This document shows, piece after piece, positions 52,746-62,396 of a stretch of DNA of 64,000 nt. This DNA is from Nonomuraea sp. PA05 (GTDB taxonomy: Bacteria > Actinomycetota > Actinomycetes > Streptosporangiales > Streptosporangiaceae): NCBI RefSeq assembly GCF_008086045.1, contig NZ_VSEY01000008.1, positions 62,001 to 126,000 of the forward strand. Reading direction: 5' to 3'. How positions within the stretch are numbered: the stretch's first letter is position 1; the number at the start of each line of letters is the position of its first letter. Below the pieces are notes generated by a model that ran no database searches, had not been told where the DNA came from, and saw nothing but the letters and a program-made list of their open reading frames with translations. The translations under genes and the position numbers were made by a program.

Positions 52746-52825
52746 GTGTTACTCCGGTTTCGGAGTGGGTTCGCCCTCTTCGATATCACATGACCGCAGC
52801 GTTGCCCAGTGCATACCCTTCGTGA

Positions 52826-53395
52826 TCACCCCAGGGCGGGCGCGCCTCGCAGGACGGCGCCCGCGTCGCGCAGCTCGGCCATCGCCGCCTCCGTGGTGGC
52901 CGCGGCGACCCCGGCCGTCAGGTCCAGCAGGACGCGCACCGCCAGCCCGTGCTTGACCGCGTCGAGGGCCGTGGCGCGCACGCAGTGGTCGGTGGCGATG
53001 CCCACCACGTCCACCTCGCGCACCCTGCGCTCCCTGAGCCAGTCGGCCAGCGTCTCGCCGTCGCCCGACGTGCCCTCGAACCCGCTGTACGCGGCCTCGT
53101 ACGCCCCCTTGCTGAAGACCTCCTCCACCGCCGACACGTCGAACGACGGGTGGAAGTCGGCGCCGGGGGTGCCGGCCACGCAGTGGGCGGGCCAGGTCGC
53201 GACGTAGTCGGGGGAACCGGAGAAGTGAGTGCCGGGGGAGATGTGGTAGTCGCGGGTCGCCACGACGTGGTCGTAGCCGTGGTCGGCCACGTGGCGGGTG
53301 ATCCCCGCGGCCACCTCCGAGCCCCCGGCCACGGCCAGGCTGCCACCCTCGCAGAAGTCGTTCTGCACATCGACGATGATCAACGCGGTGCCCAT
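52826..53395 (-). CDS. pncA: Nicotinamidase/pyrazinamidase
   Basis: A 189-residue isochorismatase-fold amidase that converts nicotinamide to nicotinate (and activates pyrazinamide). The catalytic Asp is in ALIIVDVQNDFCEGG, the Lys in EVFSKGAYEAAYSGFEG, and the Cys in GIATDHCVRATALDA near residue 138. The metal-binding D/H/H set appears in TRDYHISPGTHFSG. A longer start at 53407 is possible. It lies 15 bp (3 bp by the longer start) after pncB on the same strand, so the two make an NAD-salvage operon: nicotinamide to nicotinate to NaMN. Confidence 0.95.
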   Translation of the reverse strand: MGTALIIVDVQNDFCEGGSLAVAGGSEVAAGITRHVADHGYDHVVATRDYHISPGTHFSGSPDYVATWPAHCVAGTPGADFHPSFDVSAVEEVFSKGAYEAAYSGFEGTSGDGETLADWLRERRVREVDVVGIATDHCVRATALDAVKHGLAVRVLLDLTAGVAAATTEAAMAELRDAGAVLRGAPALG

Positions 53396-53410
53396 ACGCA
53401 GCACCATACG

Positions 53411-54700
53411 TCAGGCGAACTCGGTGGGGATCGCCGCGTACCCGCGGCCGAGGTGGAGGGCCTCCTGGGGGAGGGTGGCGACGGCGGCGGCATGGCGGTC
53501 ACGGGCCGCCGCCAGGGGCTCGCGGCCGACGACCTCGCCGTCGCGCACCAGCTCGTGCAGCAGGGGGACGCCGCCCTCCGGGGCGAGGCCGCCGGTGGTG
53601 ATCAGCTCGGTGTCGGCGTGCCCCTGTTCGTCGAGCAGCCGGTACGCCTCCTTGCGGCCCCCGCGGGACGGCTTGCCCACCGACCGCTTGGCCACGGCCT
53701 CCAGCTTGCCCGTGGCCGTCTCGCGCGCCACCAGCTTGTACACCAGGGCCGCCGTCGGCACGCCCGAGCCGGTCACCAGGGAGGTGCCGACGCCGTAGCC
53801 GTCCACGGGGGCGGCGGCGAGCGCGGCGATGGCGTACTCGTCGAGGTCGGAGGTGACCAGGATGCGGGTGTCGAAGGCGCCGAGCGCGTCGAGCTGCTCG
53901 CGGACCTCCTGCGCCGCCGCGGCCAGGTCGCCCGAGTCGATGCGGACCGCGCCCAGCTTGTCGCCCGCCAGCTCCACGGCGATCCGTACGGCGTCGGGCA
54001 CGTCGTAGGTGTCGACCAGCAGCGTGGTCTCCGGCCCCAGCGAGGCGATCTGGGCCTCGAACGCGGCCCGCTCCGAGTCGTGCAGCAGCGTGAACGCGTG
54101 CGCCGCCGTACCGGCCGTGGGCACCCCGTACAGGCGTCCTGCCATCAGGTTGGAGGTGGAGGCGAACCCGGCGATGTAGGCGGCCCTGGCGGCCGCCACC
54201 GCGGCGGCCTCGTGCGTGCGGCGCGAGCCCATCTCGATGAGCGGCCGCTTGCAGGCGGCGTTGGTCATGCGGGAGGCGGCGGAGGCGATCGCGCAGTCGT
54301 GGTTCAAGATGGACAGCGTGACGGTCTCCAGCAGCACGGCCTCGGCGAACGTGCCCTCCACCACCATGATCGGGGAGGCGGGGAAATAGAGGTCGCCCTC
54401 GCGGTAGCCGTAGATGTTCCCGGAGAAGCGGTAATCGGCCAGAAACGCCAGAGTGGGCTCGTCCACGACTCCGTGCTCGCGCAGATAGGTGAGTTCATCG
54501 TCACCGAAACGGAACCGTTCGAGCTCGTCCAGGACACGTCCCGTGCCGGCGACAACCCCGTATCGCCGCCCCCCTGGCAGGTGGCGGGCGAACACCTCGA
54601 AGACCGCGCGGCGGTGGGCCGCACCGCTCCGCAGAGCGGCCTGCAGCATCGTCAGCTCATAGTGATCTGTGAGCAACGCAGTGCTCATGGTCATTGTCAC
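53411..54700 (-). CDS. pncB: Nicotinate phosphoribosyltransferase
   Basis: A 429-residue enzyme that makes nicotinate mononucleotide from nicotinate, PRPP and ATP. LLTDHYELTMLQAAL is the N-terminal signature, followed by the substrate-binding EMGSRRTHEAAAVAAARAAYIAGFASTSN. LVDTYDVPDAV and AVRIDSGDLAAAAQ hold the phosphate and Mg ligands, then YGVGTSLVTGSGVPTAALVYKLV. GTG 54700 fits a leaderless mRNA (TAGTCT 7 nt upstream); ATGs at 54694 and 54688 are alternatives. Divergent from clpS, as in M. tuberculosis Rv1330c/Rv1331. Confidence 0.95.
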   Translation of the reverse strand: MTMTMSTALLTDHYELTMLQAALRSGAAHRRAVFEVFARHLPGGRRYGVVAGTGRVLDELERFRFGDDELTYLREHGVVDEPTLAFLADYRFSGNIYGYREGDLYFPASPIMVVEGTFAEAVLLETVTLSILNHDCAIASAASRMTNAACKRPLIEMGSRRTHEAAAVAAARAAYIAGFASTSNLMAGRLYGVPTAGTAAHAFTLLHDSERAAFEAQIASLGPETTLLVDTYDVPDAVRIAVELAGDKLGAVRIDSGDLAAAAQEVREQLDALGAFDTRILVTSDLDEYAIAALAAAPVDGYGVGTSLVTGSGVPTAALVYKLVARETATGKLEAVAKRSVGKPSRGGRKEAYRLLDEQGHADTELITTGGLAPEGGVPLLHELVRDGEVVGREPLAAARDRHAAAVATLPQEALHLGRGYAAIPTEFA

Positions 54701-54707
54701 GACTCGA

Positions 54708-54713
54708 AGACTA
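54708..54713 (-). promoter_or_regulatory. -10 box of leaderless pncB
   Basis: TAGTCT (minus strand), 7 nt, then GTG 54700. Fixes the start that has no ribosome site. Confidence 0.55.
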
Positions 54714-54740
54714 CGGCTCACATAGGGCAGACTGCGGGAT

Positions 54741-55034
54741 GTGGGTAGCACCGCTCCAATCGCCGTCGAGCGTCCGTCATCGGACGTCCGGCCCGATCTG
54801 CCATGGGTGACCATCGTCTGGAATGACCCGGTCAACCTCATGTCCTACGTGACCTATGTCTTCCAAACGGTCTTCGGCTACACGCGGGAGAAAGCCGAGA
54901 AACTGATGATGGACGTGCACCACAAGGGCAAGGCTGTCGTGTCCAGTGGCACGCGCGAGGAGATGGAAAGAGATGTGCAGATTCTCCACTCCTACGGCCT
55001 GTGGGCGACGCTCCAGCCGGACTCGGTCAAGTGA
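54741..55034 (+). CDS. clpS: ClpS adaptor protein
   Basis: A 97-residue N-degron adaptor that hands substrates to ClpC/ClpA-Clp[73 protein letters not shown] carries the NDxxxxM and VHxxGxAxV motifs of the N-end pocket. It is the first gene of a run continuing through DUF2017, mec, cysO and cysM. CAGACT 7 nt before GTG 54741 is a weak -10 candidate. Confidence 0.96.
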   Translation: MGSTAPIAVERPSSDVRPDLPWVTIVWNDPVNLMSYVTYVFQTVFGYTREKAEKLMMDVHHKGKAVVSSGTREEMERDVQILHSYGLWATLQPDSVK

Positions 55035-55062
55035 AGCGCAAGAGGGCAGTGAGGCGGCACCG

Positions 55063-55587
55063 GTGAGCTCGGGGTTCTCGCGGGGAAGAAACGGCGGCGT
55101 CGTGGCGGTGTTCGAGGCGGCGGAGATCTCGCTGCTGCGCTCGCTCGTCTCGATGATGCTCGGCATCGTCTCGCCGGGGCAGACCAGCGACGACCCGCTG
55201 GAGCGGGCCCTGGGCATCGGTGACGGCGCGGCGCCGTCCGATCCGGTGCTGGCCAGGCTGTTCCCCTCGGCGTACGAGGACGAGAAGGAGTCGTCGGAGT
55301 TCCGCCGCTACACCGAGGCCACGCTGCGCGACGGCAAGCGGGCCGACGCGCAGACCGTGCACGAGACGGCCCGCTCCGGGCGCTTCGAGCTGTCGCCCGA
55401 GGAGGCGCAGGCGTGGCTGCGGTCGCTGAACGACCTGCGCCTGACGCTCGGCACCAAGCTCGACGTGACCGAAGAGGTGCACGACGAGATCGCCACGATG
55501 TCCGAGGACGACCCCCGTTACCCGGCCTACGTGACCTACGACTGGTTGACCTACCTCCAGGACAGCCTGGTCCGGGCGCTCTGGTAA
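55063..55587 (+). CDS. DUF2017 family protein
   Basis: A 174-residue actinobacterial protein. FEAAEISLLRSLVSMMLGIVSPG, DPVLARLFPSAYEDEKESSEFRRYTEATLRDGKR and LRLTLGTKLDVTEE plus YVTYDWLTYLQDSLV are its conserved blocks; all helical. Role unknown, but it is always found next to clpS (as Rv1332 in M. tuberculosis), which hints at a link with ClpS-dependent proteolysis. GTG 55063 has GAGG 8 nt upstream; a longer frame overlaps clpS and is rejected. Confidence 0.92.
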   Translation: MSSGFSRGRNGGVVAVFEAAEISLLRSLVSMMLGIVSPGQTSDDPLERALGIGDGAAPSDPVLARLFPSAYEDEKESSEFRRYTEATLRDGKRADAQTVHETARSGRFELSPEEAQAWLRSLNDLRLTLGTKLDVTEEVHDEIATMSEDDPRYPAYVTYDWLTYLQDSLVRALW

Positions 55588-55596
55588 TTTCCGGGC

Positions 55597-55998
55597 ATGC
55601 TGTCGATCCCGCAGGAACTGGTGGACAAGATCGTCGCCCATGCCCGGGCCGATCACCCGGACGAGGCGTGCGGCGTCATCGCGGGCAAGAACGGCGTTCC
55701 CGAGCGGTTCATCCCGATGGAGAACGCCGAGCGTTCCCCGACCTTCTACCGCTTCGACTCGATGGAGCAGTTCCGGGTGTGGCGGGAGATGGACGACCTG
55801 GACGAGGAGCCGGTCGTGATCTACCACTCCCACACCGCCACCGAGGCGTACCCGTCGCGCACCGACGTCTCCTACGCCTCCGAGCCCGAGGCCCACTACG
55901 TGCTGGTCTCCACGAGGGACGAGAACGAGGTGGAGTTCCGCTCCTACCGCATCCTCGACGGAGTGGTAACGGAGGAAGAGGTAAGGTTTCTCCCATGA
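55597..55998 (+). CDS. mec: JAMM/MPN+ metalloprotease (CysO-cysteine hydrolase)
   Basis: A 133-residue JAMM-domain zinc protease. The Glu in HPDEACGVIAGK (residue 23), the HSHT motif (VVIYHSHTATEAYPSRTD) and its Ser/Asp are the zinc and catalytic residues. In M. tuberculosis Mec (Rv1334) releases cysteine from the CysO-Cys adduct; the same neighbours cysO and cysM follow here. ATG 55597 lies 10 bp after the DUF2017 stop. Confidence 0.95.
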   Translation: MLSIPQELVDKIVAHARADHPDEACGVIAGKNGVPERFIPMENAERSPTFYRFDSMEQFRVWREMDDLDEEPVVIYHSHTATEAYPSRTDVSYASEPEAHYVLVSTRDENEVEFRSYRILDGVVTEEEVRFLP

Positions 55999-56066
55999 TG
56001 GCCAGGCCGGTGCAGAGCTTCCTCTTCGCCCATACTCCTGCTGTCGTCGTCTACGACTGTCTCTGA
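55995..56066 (+). CDS. 23-codon ORF ending Tyr-Asp-Cys-Leu, putative cysteine leader peptide
   Basis: Starts in an ATGA overlap with the mec stop and reads MMARPVQSFLFAHTPAVVVY then DCL and stop at 56064-56066. The last codons TGT (Cys) and CTC lie 74 nt before cysO. Cys-containing short leader ORFs that sense cysteinyl-tRNA through ribosome stalling are known upstream of sulfur genes in mycobacteria; the hairpins at 56068-56107 fit such a device. Whether it is translated is unproven, and it could simply be a short coupled peptide. Confidence 0.55.
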   Translation: MMARPVQSFLFAHTPAVVVYDCL

Positions 56067-56067
56067 C

Positions 56068-56107
56068 GCGGAATCCGCATCCAGCCATCGGCGTTGCATG
56101 CCGATGG
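56068..56107 (+). promoter_or_regulatory. Hairpins between leader ORF and cysO
   Basis: A small GCGG-AAT-CCGC stem (56068-56078) is followed by a perfect 8-bp stem CCATCGGC/GCCGATGG with a 7-nt loop (56085-56107), 33 nt before cysO. No T run follows, so an effect on ribosome access or Rho would be more likely than intrinsic termination. Confidence 0.5.
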
Positions 56108-56139
56108 GACGACGACCTGATCTGAGGAGACTGACCGCG

Positions 56140-57361
<1,222 letters not shown>

Positions 57362-57375
57362 GAGCGTAAGAAGAA

Positions 57376-57414
57376 GGGCGGCCGGTCATCGTCGACCGGC
57401 CGCCCTTTCGTTTT
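57376..57414. terminator. Strong hairpin terminator after cysM
   Basis: A perfect 12-bp GC stem (57376-57387 / 57394-57405, ATCGTC loop) followed by TTTCGTTTT. It lies between convergent cysM and DUF3352 genes, and the AAGAAG on the other side lets it serve both. Confidence 0.88.
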
Positions 57415-57421
57415 ATCGCTG

Positions 57422-59362
57422 TCAGTTGAACAGCAGCCGCAGGGAGAACGTCGCCTCGGTGTCGGTCTGCGTGCCGCTCAGCCCGACGGCCCGCAGCACC
57501 TGGGCGTTGGCCTTGTCGTCGCCCTCCATGGAGGCCAGGTAGAGCTTCTCGACCTTGTCGAGGTCCACGAAGAGCGCGTAGTTCACGTCGGCCGCGTTGG
57601 GGATCGCCGTCTGGAACGTCTCCGAGTCGGCCAGCGTGCCCTCCGCGGCCAGCGCCTTGGCGTACTCGTCGGTGGTCGCCACCGTGAAGACGCCGTCGCC
57701 GGAGACCTTGGCGATCTGCGGGGCCGCGCCGCCGTTCTGCGTCAGCGCCGCCTGCACCTTGTCGAGGATGGCCTGTGCCTTGGCCGGGTCGGTCATGATG
57801 CGCACGCCGCCCTTGATCTGGTCGCTGTCCAGGCCCTGGCTGTCGACGGCGACGGTGAAGTTCTTGCCGAAGACGGTGGCCAGGTCGCCGGGCAGCTCCA
57901 GGCCGAACTGGGTCTTGGCCTGCTGCAGCATCTGGCTGATCTCGGTGCTGCCGGCCGCCGTGGCCTGCTTCTCGATCTCGGCCCACTGCTTGGTGACGAT
58001 CTGGTCGAGGCCGGAGATCGACAGGGCGCCCGCGGTGGAGGCGGGCAGCGTGCCGAGGTCGGCCTTGGGCAGCTCGCCCTGCGGGGTCATGCCCTTGGCG
58101 CCGCGCACGATCCCGGCCAGCTCGACGTAGGCGCTGTCGAAGCGCAGGGCGCCGGCGAACCTGGCGTCCTTGACCTGGTCGACGGCCGCCTGCTGGTCGG
58201 CGGGGATCTCCTTCTTGGCCAGCTCGACCAGGCCGCCCATGTCGGCCCAGAACGACAGCACGCCCTGCTCGCCGACGGTGCCCATGTCGTCGCTGAACTC
58301 GGCGTTGTCGGACAGGCTGCCCTCGGCCTGGGCGTACTTGTCGGCCAGCGCCTGGGTGGAGCTGAGCAGCGCGTAGTCCTCGCGGAAGGCCACGCCGTAC
58401 TTGTCGCCGTCCATCAGCTTGGCGATGCCGGCCTTGGCCAGCTCCTGGTCCTTGACCTGAACGGCCACCGCGACGTCGGGCTCCTCCTTGCCGGAGGGGA
58501 CGGCGGCGAAGCCGATCCGGCTGCCCAGCCACGGGTCGACGTCCTTGGCGAAGTCCAGCTTGCTGTCCTCGTCCTGCTCGTTGACCAGGTCGAAGAGCGC
58601 CTTGCGCGGGTCCTCGCCGGAGAAGGAGTCCTTGGTGACCGTGAACTTCCTGGCGAGCTGGAACAGCGCCAGCTTCTGGTTCGCGGCCGGGTCCAGGTCG
58701 AGGCGGGCGTAGGCGATCGAGTTCGCGGGGAGCACGTCGTTCGGCTGGGTGCCGCCGCCGCCGAAGGCGCCCACGGCCCAGACCGCGCCGCCGCCGAGGA
58801 GGATCACGGCGAGCGCCGCCGAGACGGCGATGATCCAGCTCTTGCGGCCCTTCTTGACCGGCGCGGGCGGGCCGAAGCCGTCGGGGCCCTGCTGCTGCCA
58901 GCCGCCCTGCTGAGGCTGTTGCTCCTGCTGCCAGCTCTGCTCCTGCTGCCAGCCGGCCTGCTCCTGCTGCCAGCCTTGCTGAGGCTGTTGCTCCTGCTGC
59001 CAGCCGCCTTGCTGAGGTTGCTGCTGCCAGCCGCCCTGCTGGGGCTGCTGCTCCTGCTGCCAGCCCTGCTGGGGCTGCTGGCCGCCGTACTGGGGCGCGC
59101 CGCCGTAGGAGGGCTGCTGCTGCCCGTACTGGGAGCCGTAGGAGGGCTGCTGGCCGTAGGACGCCTGCTGACCGTAGGCACCCTGACCTTGAGCGTCGTA
59201 CTGCGGCTGGCCGTACTGCTGCTGCTGGTACGGCTGCTGCGGCGGGTAGGGCGGGCCCGGGTACTGAGCCGTCGGCTCCTGCTCCGGTTGCTGCCCCTGG
59301 TTCCAGTTGTACGCCGTGGTCCGGTCAGGATCCTGGCCATAGGGGGGATTGTTCGCAGACAT
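57422..59362 (-). CDS. DUF3352 membrane protein with Gln/Tyr/Gly-rich prion-like N-terminus
   Basis: About 646 residues. The first 170 are low-complexity Gln/Pro/Gly/Tyr with repeated QQPQQGGWQQ-like units, the kind that favours condensates. A single helix (SWIIAVSAALAVILLGGGAVWAVGAFG) follows at about 175-200. The rest is the DUF3352 domain: DVLPANSIAYARLDLDPAANQKLALFQLAR, EDVDPWLGSRIGFA-like, ATTDEYAKAL and ALFVDLDKVEKL. The family is secreted-side and of unknown function. ATG 59362 is used; a GTG one codon earlier is possible. Convergent with cysM. Confidence 0.88.
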   Translation of the reverse strand: MSANNPPYGQDPDRTTAYNWNQGQQPEQEPTAQYPGPPYPPQQPYQQQQYGQPQYDAQGQGAYGQQASYGQQPSYGSQYGQQQPSYGGAPQYGGQQPQQGWQQEQQPQQGGWQQQPQQGGWQQEQQPQQGWQQEQAGWQQEQSWQQEQQPQQGGWQQQGPDGFGPPAPVKKGRKSWIIAVSAALAVILLGGGAVWAVGAFGGGGTQPNDVLPANSIAYARLDLDPAANQKLALFQLARKFTVTKDSFSGEDPRKALFDLVNEQDEDSKLDFAKDVDPWLGSRIGFAAVPSGKEEPDVAVAVQVKDQELAKAGIAKLMDGDKYGVAFREDYALLSSTQALADKYAQAEGSLSDNAEFSDDMGTVGEQGVLSFWADMGGLVELAKKEIPADQQAAVDQVKDARFAGALRFDSAYVELAGIVRGAKGMTPQGELPKADLGTLPASTAGALSISGLDQIVTKQWAEIEKQATAAGSTEISQMLQQAKTQFGLELPGDLATVFGKNFTVAVDSQGLDSDQIKGGVRIMTDPAKAQAILDKVQAALTQNGGAAPQIAKVSGDGVFTVATTDEYAKALAAEGTLADSETFQTAIPNAADVNYALFVDLDKVEKLYLASMEGDDKANAQVLRAVGLSGTQTDTEATFSLRLLFN

Positions 59363-59447
59363 CACTCAACTCACAATGTGGACTTTTGACCACAGAGAAA
59401 GTAGCTGATGTTGCTAGACGGGCGCTTGCAATGTGCTGAAGTTGGAA

Positions 59448-59774
59448 TTAGACCCTGTTCAGCTCTTTTCTCAGGACATCGATGTGCACCTCGCCGTCCC
59501 CGTAGTCCGTGACGTTCTCCCACGGCACGAACGTGCAGCCGGCGTAGACCAGGCGTGCCAGCGTCTGGGACAGCCAGGCCGATCGGCCCTGACGATCACG
59601 GGTGAGACCGAGCAGCAGCGGGGCGCGGCGGCCGGAGACGACCAGGCCGTAGACCGTGTGGCTCTGCTGGAGCTCGCCCCTGTGCCTGACGACCCGGATG
59701 TCCACCACGAAACCGACCCACACCCCGTTGGAGTCCCAAACGGACTGACCGATGAGTTCGGTGACACTTGCCAT
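59448..59774 (-). CDS. PRC-barrel-like small protein
   Basis: A 108-residue beta-rich protein. ELIGQSVWDSNGVWVGFVVDIRVV resembles the PRC-barrel opening (LIGxxVxDxxGxxVGxVxDI), followed by QSHTVYGLVVSGRRAPLLLGLTR and a second half with FVPWENVTDYGDGEVHIDVLRKEL. Such domains in actinobacteria occur as stand-alone proteins of unknown use. ATG 59774 is chosen. Same strand as the DUF3352 gene; divergent from the thioesterase. Confidence 0.7.
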   Translation of the reverse strand: MASVTELIGQSVWDSNGVWVGFVVDIRVVRHRGELQQSHTVYGLVVSGRRAPLLLGLTRDRQGRSAWLSQTLARLVYAGCTFVPWENVTDYGDGEVHIDVLRKELNRV

Positions 59775-59842
59775 GATCAAACGTTGTCAGCCGAATCACG
59801 TTTTCGCAGGTAGGCGCGCTGAGGGAAGAATGCTCTAGAGTG

Positions 59843-59861
59843 TCTAGAACATAGTTCCAGA
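59843..59861. promoter_or_regulatory. Inverted repeat before the thioesterase gene
   Basis: TCTAGAAC-ATA-GTTCCAGA, 8-3-8 with one mismatch, ends 15 bp before ATG 59877; a further TCTAGA lies at 59834-59839. Candidate operator. Confidence 0.45.
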
Positions 59862-59876
59862 TATGAGGCAGGGCGG

Positions 59877-60668
59877 ATGACCAAGTTCGACGAGGCCACG
59901 CAGGCGATCCGGGTGGACGAGAACACCTACGACGTGTGTCTCGACCCTGGATACGCGATCGGCGGCCCGCTCAACGGCGGCTACCTGATGGCCGTGATCC
60001 TGCGCGCGGCGGTGGACGCCTCGCCTTTCGAGCACCCCGTGAGCCAGACGGCCCAGTTCCTGAAGGCGCCGGTCGCCGGGCCCGCGCAGGTCAGGATCGA
60101 GCCGCTGAAGGCGGGCAGGACGGCCGCGTTCGCCAGGGCGACGCTGGTGCAGGACGGCGTGGGCGTGATCGAGGGCCTGATCACCACGGCCACCTTGCAC
60201 GACGCCGAGCCGCTCTACCGCGACGAGGCGCCGCACCGCATGCCCCCGATCGAGGACTGCGTCAAGCTGCCCGACCCCAAGCCCGAGTCGGGCATGACGC
60301 TGAACGCCCAGATGGACCTGCTGTTCGACCCGCCCACCATCGGCTGGCTGAAGGGCGAGCCGACCGGGCGGCCGGAGTCGCGGGCGTACTTCAGGATGGC
60401 CGAGCCGCAGGACCCCGACCCGTACGTGCTGGCGCTGGCCGTGGACGCGCTGCCGCCCGTGGTGTTCTCCGCCGGCGGGCGCGGCTGGGCGCCCACCGTG
60501 GACCTCACCTGGCACCTGCGCGCCCTGCCCGCGCCCGGCTGGCTCACGCTCATCGGCAGCGGCCGGCTGGTCGCCGACGGCTGGTTCGACGAGGAGGTGG
60601 AGGTGCGCGACTCGGCCGGGCGTCTCGTCGCCCAATCCCGTCAGCTCGCCCGGGTCGGAAGGGGCTGA
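59877..60668 (+). CDS. Double-hotdog acyl-CoA thioesterase
   Basis: A 263-residue protein of the TesB-like/4HBT_3 family with two hotdog halves. The first (GGPLNGGYLMAVILRAAVDASPFEHPVSQTAQFLKAPVAGPAQVRIEPLKAGRTAAFARATLVQDG) has the helical substrate-tunnel motif; the second (VDALPPVVFSAGGRGWAPTVDLTWHLRALPAPGWLTLIGSGRLVADGWFDEEVEVRDSAGRLVAQSRQLARV) keeps the catalytic-type Asp in PTVDLTWHLR. The acyl chain is not known. ATG 59877 has GAGGCAGGG upstream. Confidence 0.92.
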   Translation: MTKFDEATQAIRVDENTYDVCLDPGYAIGGPLNGGYLMAVILRAAVDASPFEHPVSQTAQFLKAPVAGPAQVRIEPLKAGRTAAFARATLVQDGVGVIEGLITTATLHDAEPLYRDEAPHRMPPIEDCVKLPDPKPESGMTLNAQMDLLFDPPTIGWLKGEPTGRPESRAYFRMAEPQDPDPYVLALAVDALPPVVFSAGGRGWAPTVDLTWHLRALPAPGWLTLIGSGRLVADGWFDEEVEVRDSAGRLVAQSRQLARVGRG

Positions 60669-60692
60669 AATCTCGCACTGAATGCGCTTCCG

Positions 60693-60738
60693 GTGTGAGG
60701 AAGGCAACAGCCTTCCACGCCACACGCGCCGCAGTGTG
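60693..60738 (+). promoter_or_regulatory. Hairpins with alternative pairing after the thioesterase gene
   Basis: GGAAGGC-AACA-GCCTTCC (60699-60716) sits inside a longer hairpin closed by GTGTG (60693-60697) and CACAC (60721-60725). CACAC can instead pair with GTGTG 60734-60738. Probably a terminator or end structure of the thioesterase transcript, since murI appears to start later and leaderless. Confidence 0.45.
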
Positions 60739-60773
60739 AGCATTCTTACGCAGTGTTGATCGTGCAGGTCGCC

Positions 60774-60779
60774 TACCCT
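60774..60779 (+). promoter_or_regulatory. -10 box, leaderless start of murI
   Basis: TACCCT, 7 nt, then GTG 60787. Confidence 0.55.
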
Positions 60780-60786
60780 CTAGAGC

Positions 60787-61611
60787 GTGCCGGACGCAAG
60801 TATTGGGATCTTCGACAGCGGGGTCGGCGGCCTGACGGTCGCACGTGCGATCATCGACCAGCTCCCTCACGAATCCATCACCTACGTGGCCGACACGGCC
60901 CATCAACCGTATGGGCCCAAACGCATCGCGCAGTTGCGCGCGTACGCCCTGGAGGTCATGGACCACCTGGTCGAGCAGGACGTCAAGATGCTCGTGATCG
61001 CCTGCAACAGCGCCAGCTCGGCCGTGCTGCGCGACGCCCGCGAGCGCTACGACGTCCCCGTCGTCGAAGTGATCATGCCGGCTACCCGGCGCGCGGTACG
61101 CGCCACCCGCAACGGCCGGGTCGGCGTCATCGCCACCAGGGCCACCATCGACTCCATGGCCTACCACGACGCCTTCACCGCGGCGCCCGACGTGCAGCTC
61201 ACCGGCGTGGCCGCCCCACGCCTGGTGGACTACGTCGAGCGCGGGGAGACGACGAGCGACGAGCTCATCGAGGTCGTGCGCGAGTACCTGGAGCCCGTCA
61301 AGGCCGCCGGATGCGACACGCTCATCCTCGGCTGCACGCACTACCCGCTGCTCACCGGCGCCATCTCCTACGTCGCCGGCGAAGGGGTCACGCTGATCTC
61401 CAGCGCCGACGAGACGGCCAAGGACGTCTACCGGATCCTGCACGACCGCGATCTGGCGGCGGGAAGCGGAGCCACCCCCCGGCACCGCTTCCGCGCCACC
61501 GGCGACTCCCTGCTCTTCGCCCGGCTCGGGCGACGATTCCTGGGCCCGGAGATCGACGTGGTCGAAGTAGCACCAGTGGGGGGTACTACCTATAACGGGA
61601 GGCCCACATGA
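60787..61611 (+). CDS. murI: Glutamate racemase
   Basis: A 274-residue cofactor-independent racemase that supplies D-glutamate for peptidoglycan. [17 protein letters not shown] (N-terminal), the first catalytic Cys in [14 protein letters not shown] near 76, and the second in [15 protein letters not shown] near 183 complete the two-base set. GTG 60787 is read from a leaderless promoter. The stop overlaps the MBL gene start (ATGA). In M. tuberculosis murI (Rv1338) also precedes Rv1339 and rph. Confidence 0.96.
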   Translation: MPDASIGIFDSGVGGLTVARAIIDQLPHESITYVADTAHQPYGPKRIAQLRAYALEVMDHLVEQDVKMLVIACNSASSAVLRDARERYDVPVVEVIMPATRRAVRATRNGRVGVIATRATIDSMAYHDAFTAAPDVQLTGVAAPRLVDYVERGETTSDELIEVVREYLEPVKAAGCDTLILGCTHYPLLTGAISYVAGEGVTLISSADETAKDVYRILHDRDLAAGSGATPRHRFRATGDSLLFARLGRRFLGPEIDVVEVAPVGGTTYNGRPT

Positions 61612-62360
61612 AGGTGACCATCGTCGGATGTTCCGGGAGCTACCCCGGCCCCGACAGCCCCGCATCCTGCTACCTTCTCGAAGCCGACGGGTTCAGGCTG
61701 CTGCTCGACCTCGGCAGCGGGTCGCTGGGCGCGCTGCAACGCCACATCGGCCTGTACGACGTGGACGCCATCTGCCTATCGCACCTGCACGCCGACCACT
61801 GTCTCGACGTGTGCGGATACCACGTGGCACGCACCTACGGCCCTTCCGCGCCGTATCCCCTGGTGCCGGTCTACGCGCCCGCCGACGCGCCCGCCCGGCT
61901 GGCGGCCGCGTACGGCATGCCGGAGGAGCCGGGGCTGGAGACCGCGTTCGAGTTCGTGACGCTGACGCCGGGCTCGTACGAGATCGGGCCGTTCACGCTC
62001 ACCGCCGGGCTGGTCAACCACCCCGTCGAGGCGTACGGCTTCCGCGTCGCCAACGGCGGCAGGAGCATGGCCTACTCCGGCGACACCGGCGAGTCGAGCG
62101 AGCTGGTCAAGCTGGCCGCCGGCACCGACCTGCTGCTGTGCGAGGCGTCCTTCGTGGAGGGTCCCGACCTGCCGCCCGGCCTGCACCTGACCGGCCGCCA
62201 GGCGGCCGAGCACGCGGCCAAGGCCGACGTGGGCAGGCTCGTGCTGACGCACCTCGTCCCGTGGAACGACCAGGCCACCGTGCTGGAGGAGGCCTCGGGC
62301 GGCGGTTACGCGGGGCCGGTGGAGCTGGCCCGCAGCGGCGCCGTCTACGACCTCACCTGA
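61608..62360 (+). CDS. MBL-fold phosphodiesterase, Rv1339-like
   Basis: A 250-residue metallo-beta-lactamase-fold hydrolase. [18 protein letters not shown] is the HxHxDH zinc motif near 61-66; further ligands are in [22 protein letters not shown] and LTHLVPWND. The tRNase Z-like fold and position after murI match M. tuberculosis Rv1339, described as an atypical cAMP phosphodiesterase; the cAMP role here is inference. Coupled to murI by ATGA. Confidence 0.93.
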   Translation: MKVTIVGCSGSYPGPDSPASCYLLEADGFRLLLDLGSGSLGALQRHIGLYDVDAICLSHLHADHCLDVCGYHVARTYGPSAPYPLVPVYAPADAPARLAAAYGMPEEPGLETAFEFVTLTPGSYEIGPFTLTAGLVNHPVEAYGFRVANGGRSMAYSGDTGESSELVKLAAGTDLLLCEASFVEGPDLPPGLHLTGRQAAEHAAKADVGRLVLTHLVPWNDQATVLEEASGGGYAGPVELARSGAVYDLT

Positions 62361-62396
62361 CGGCCCGATCTCGACAGCCCGGGCCCGGCAGTGCGG

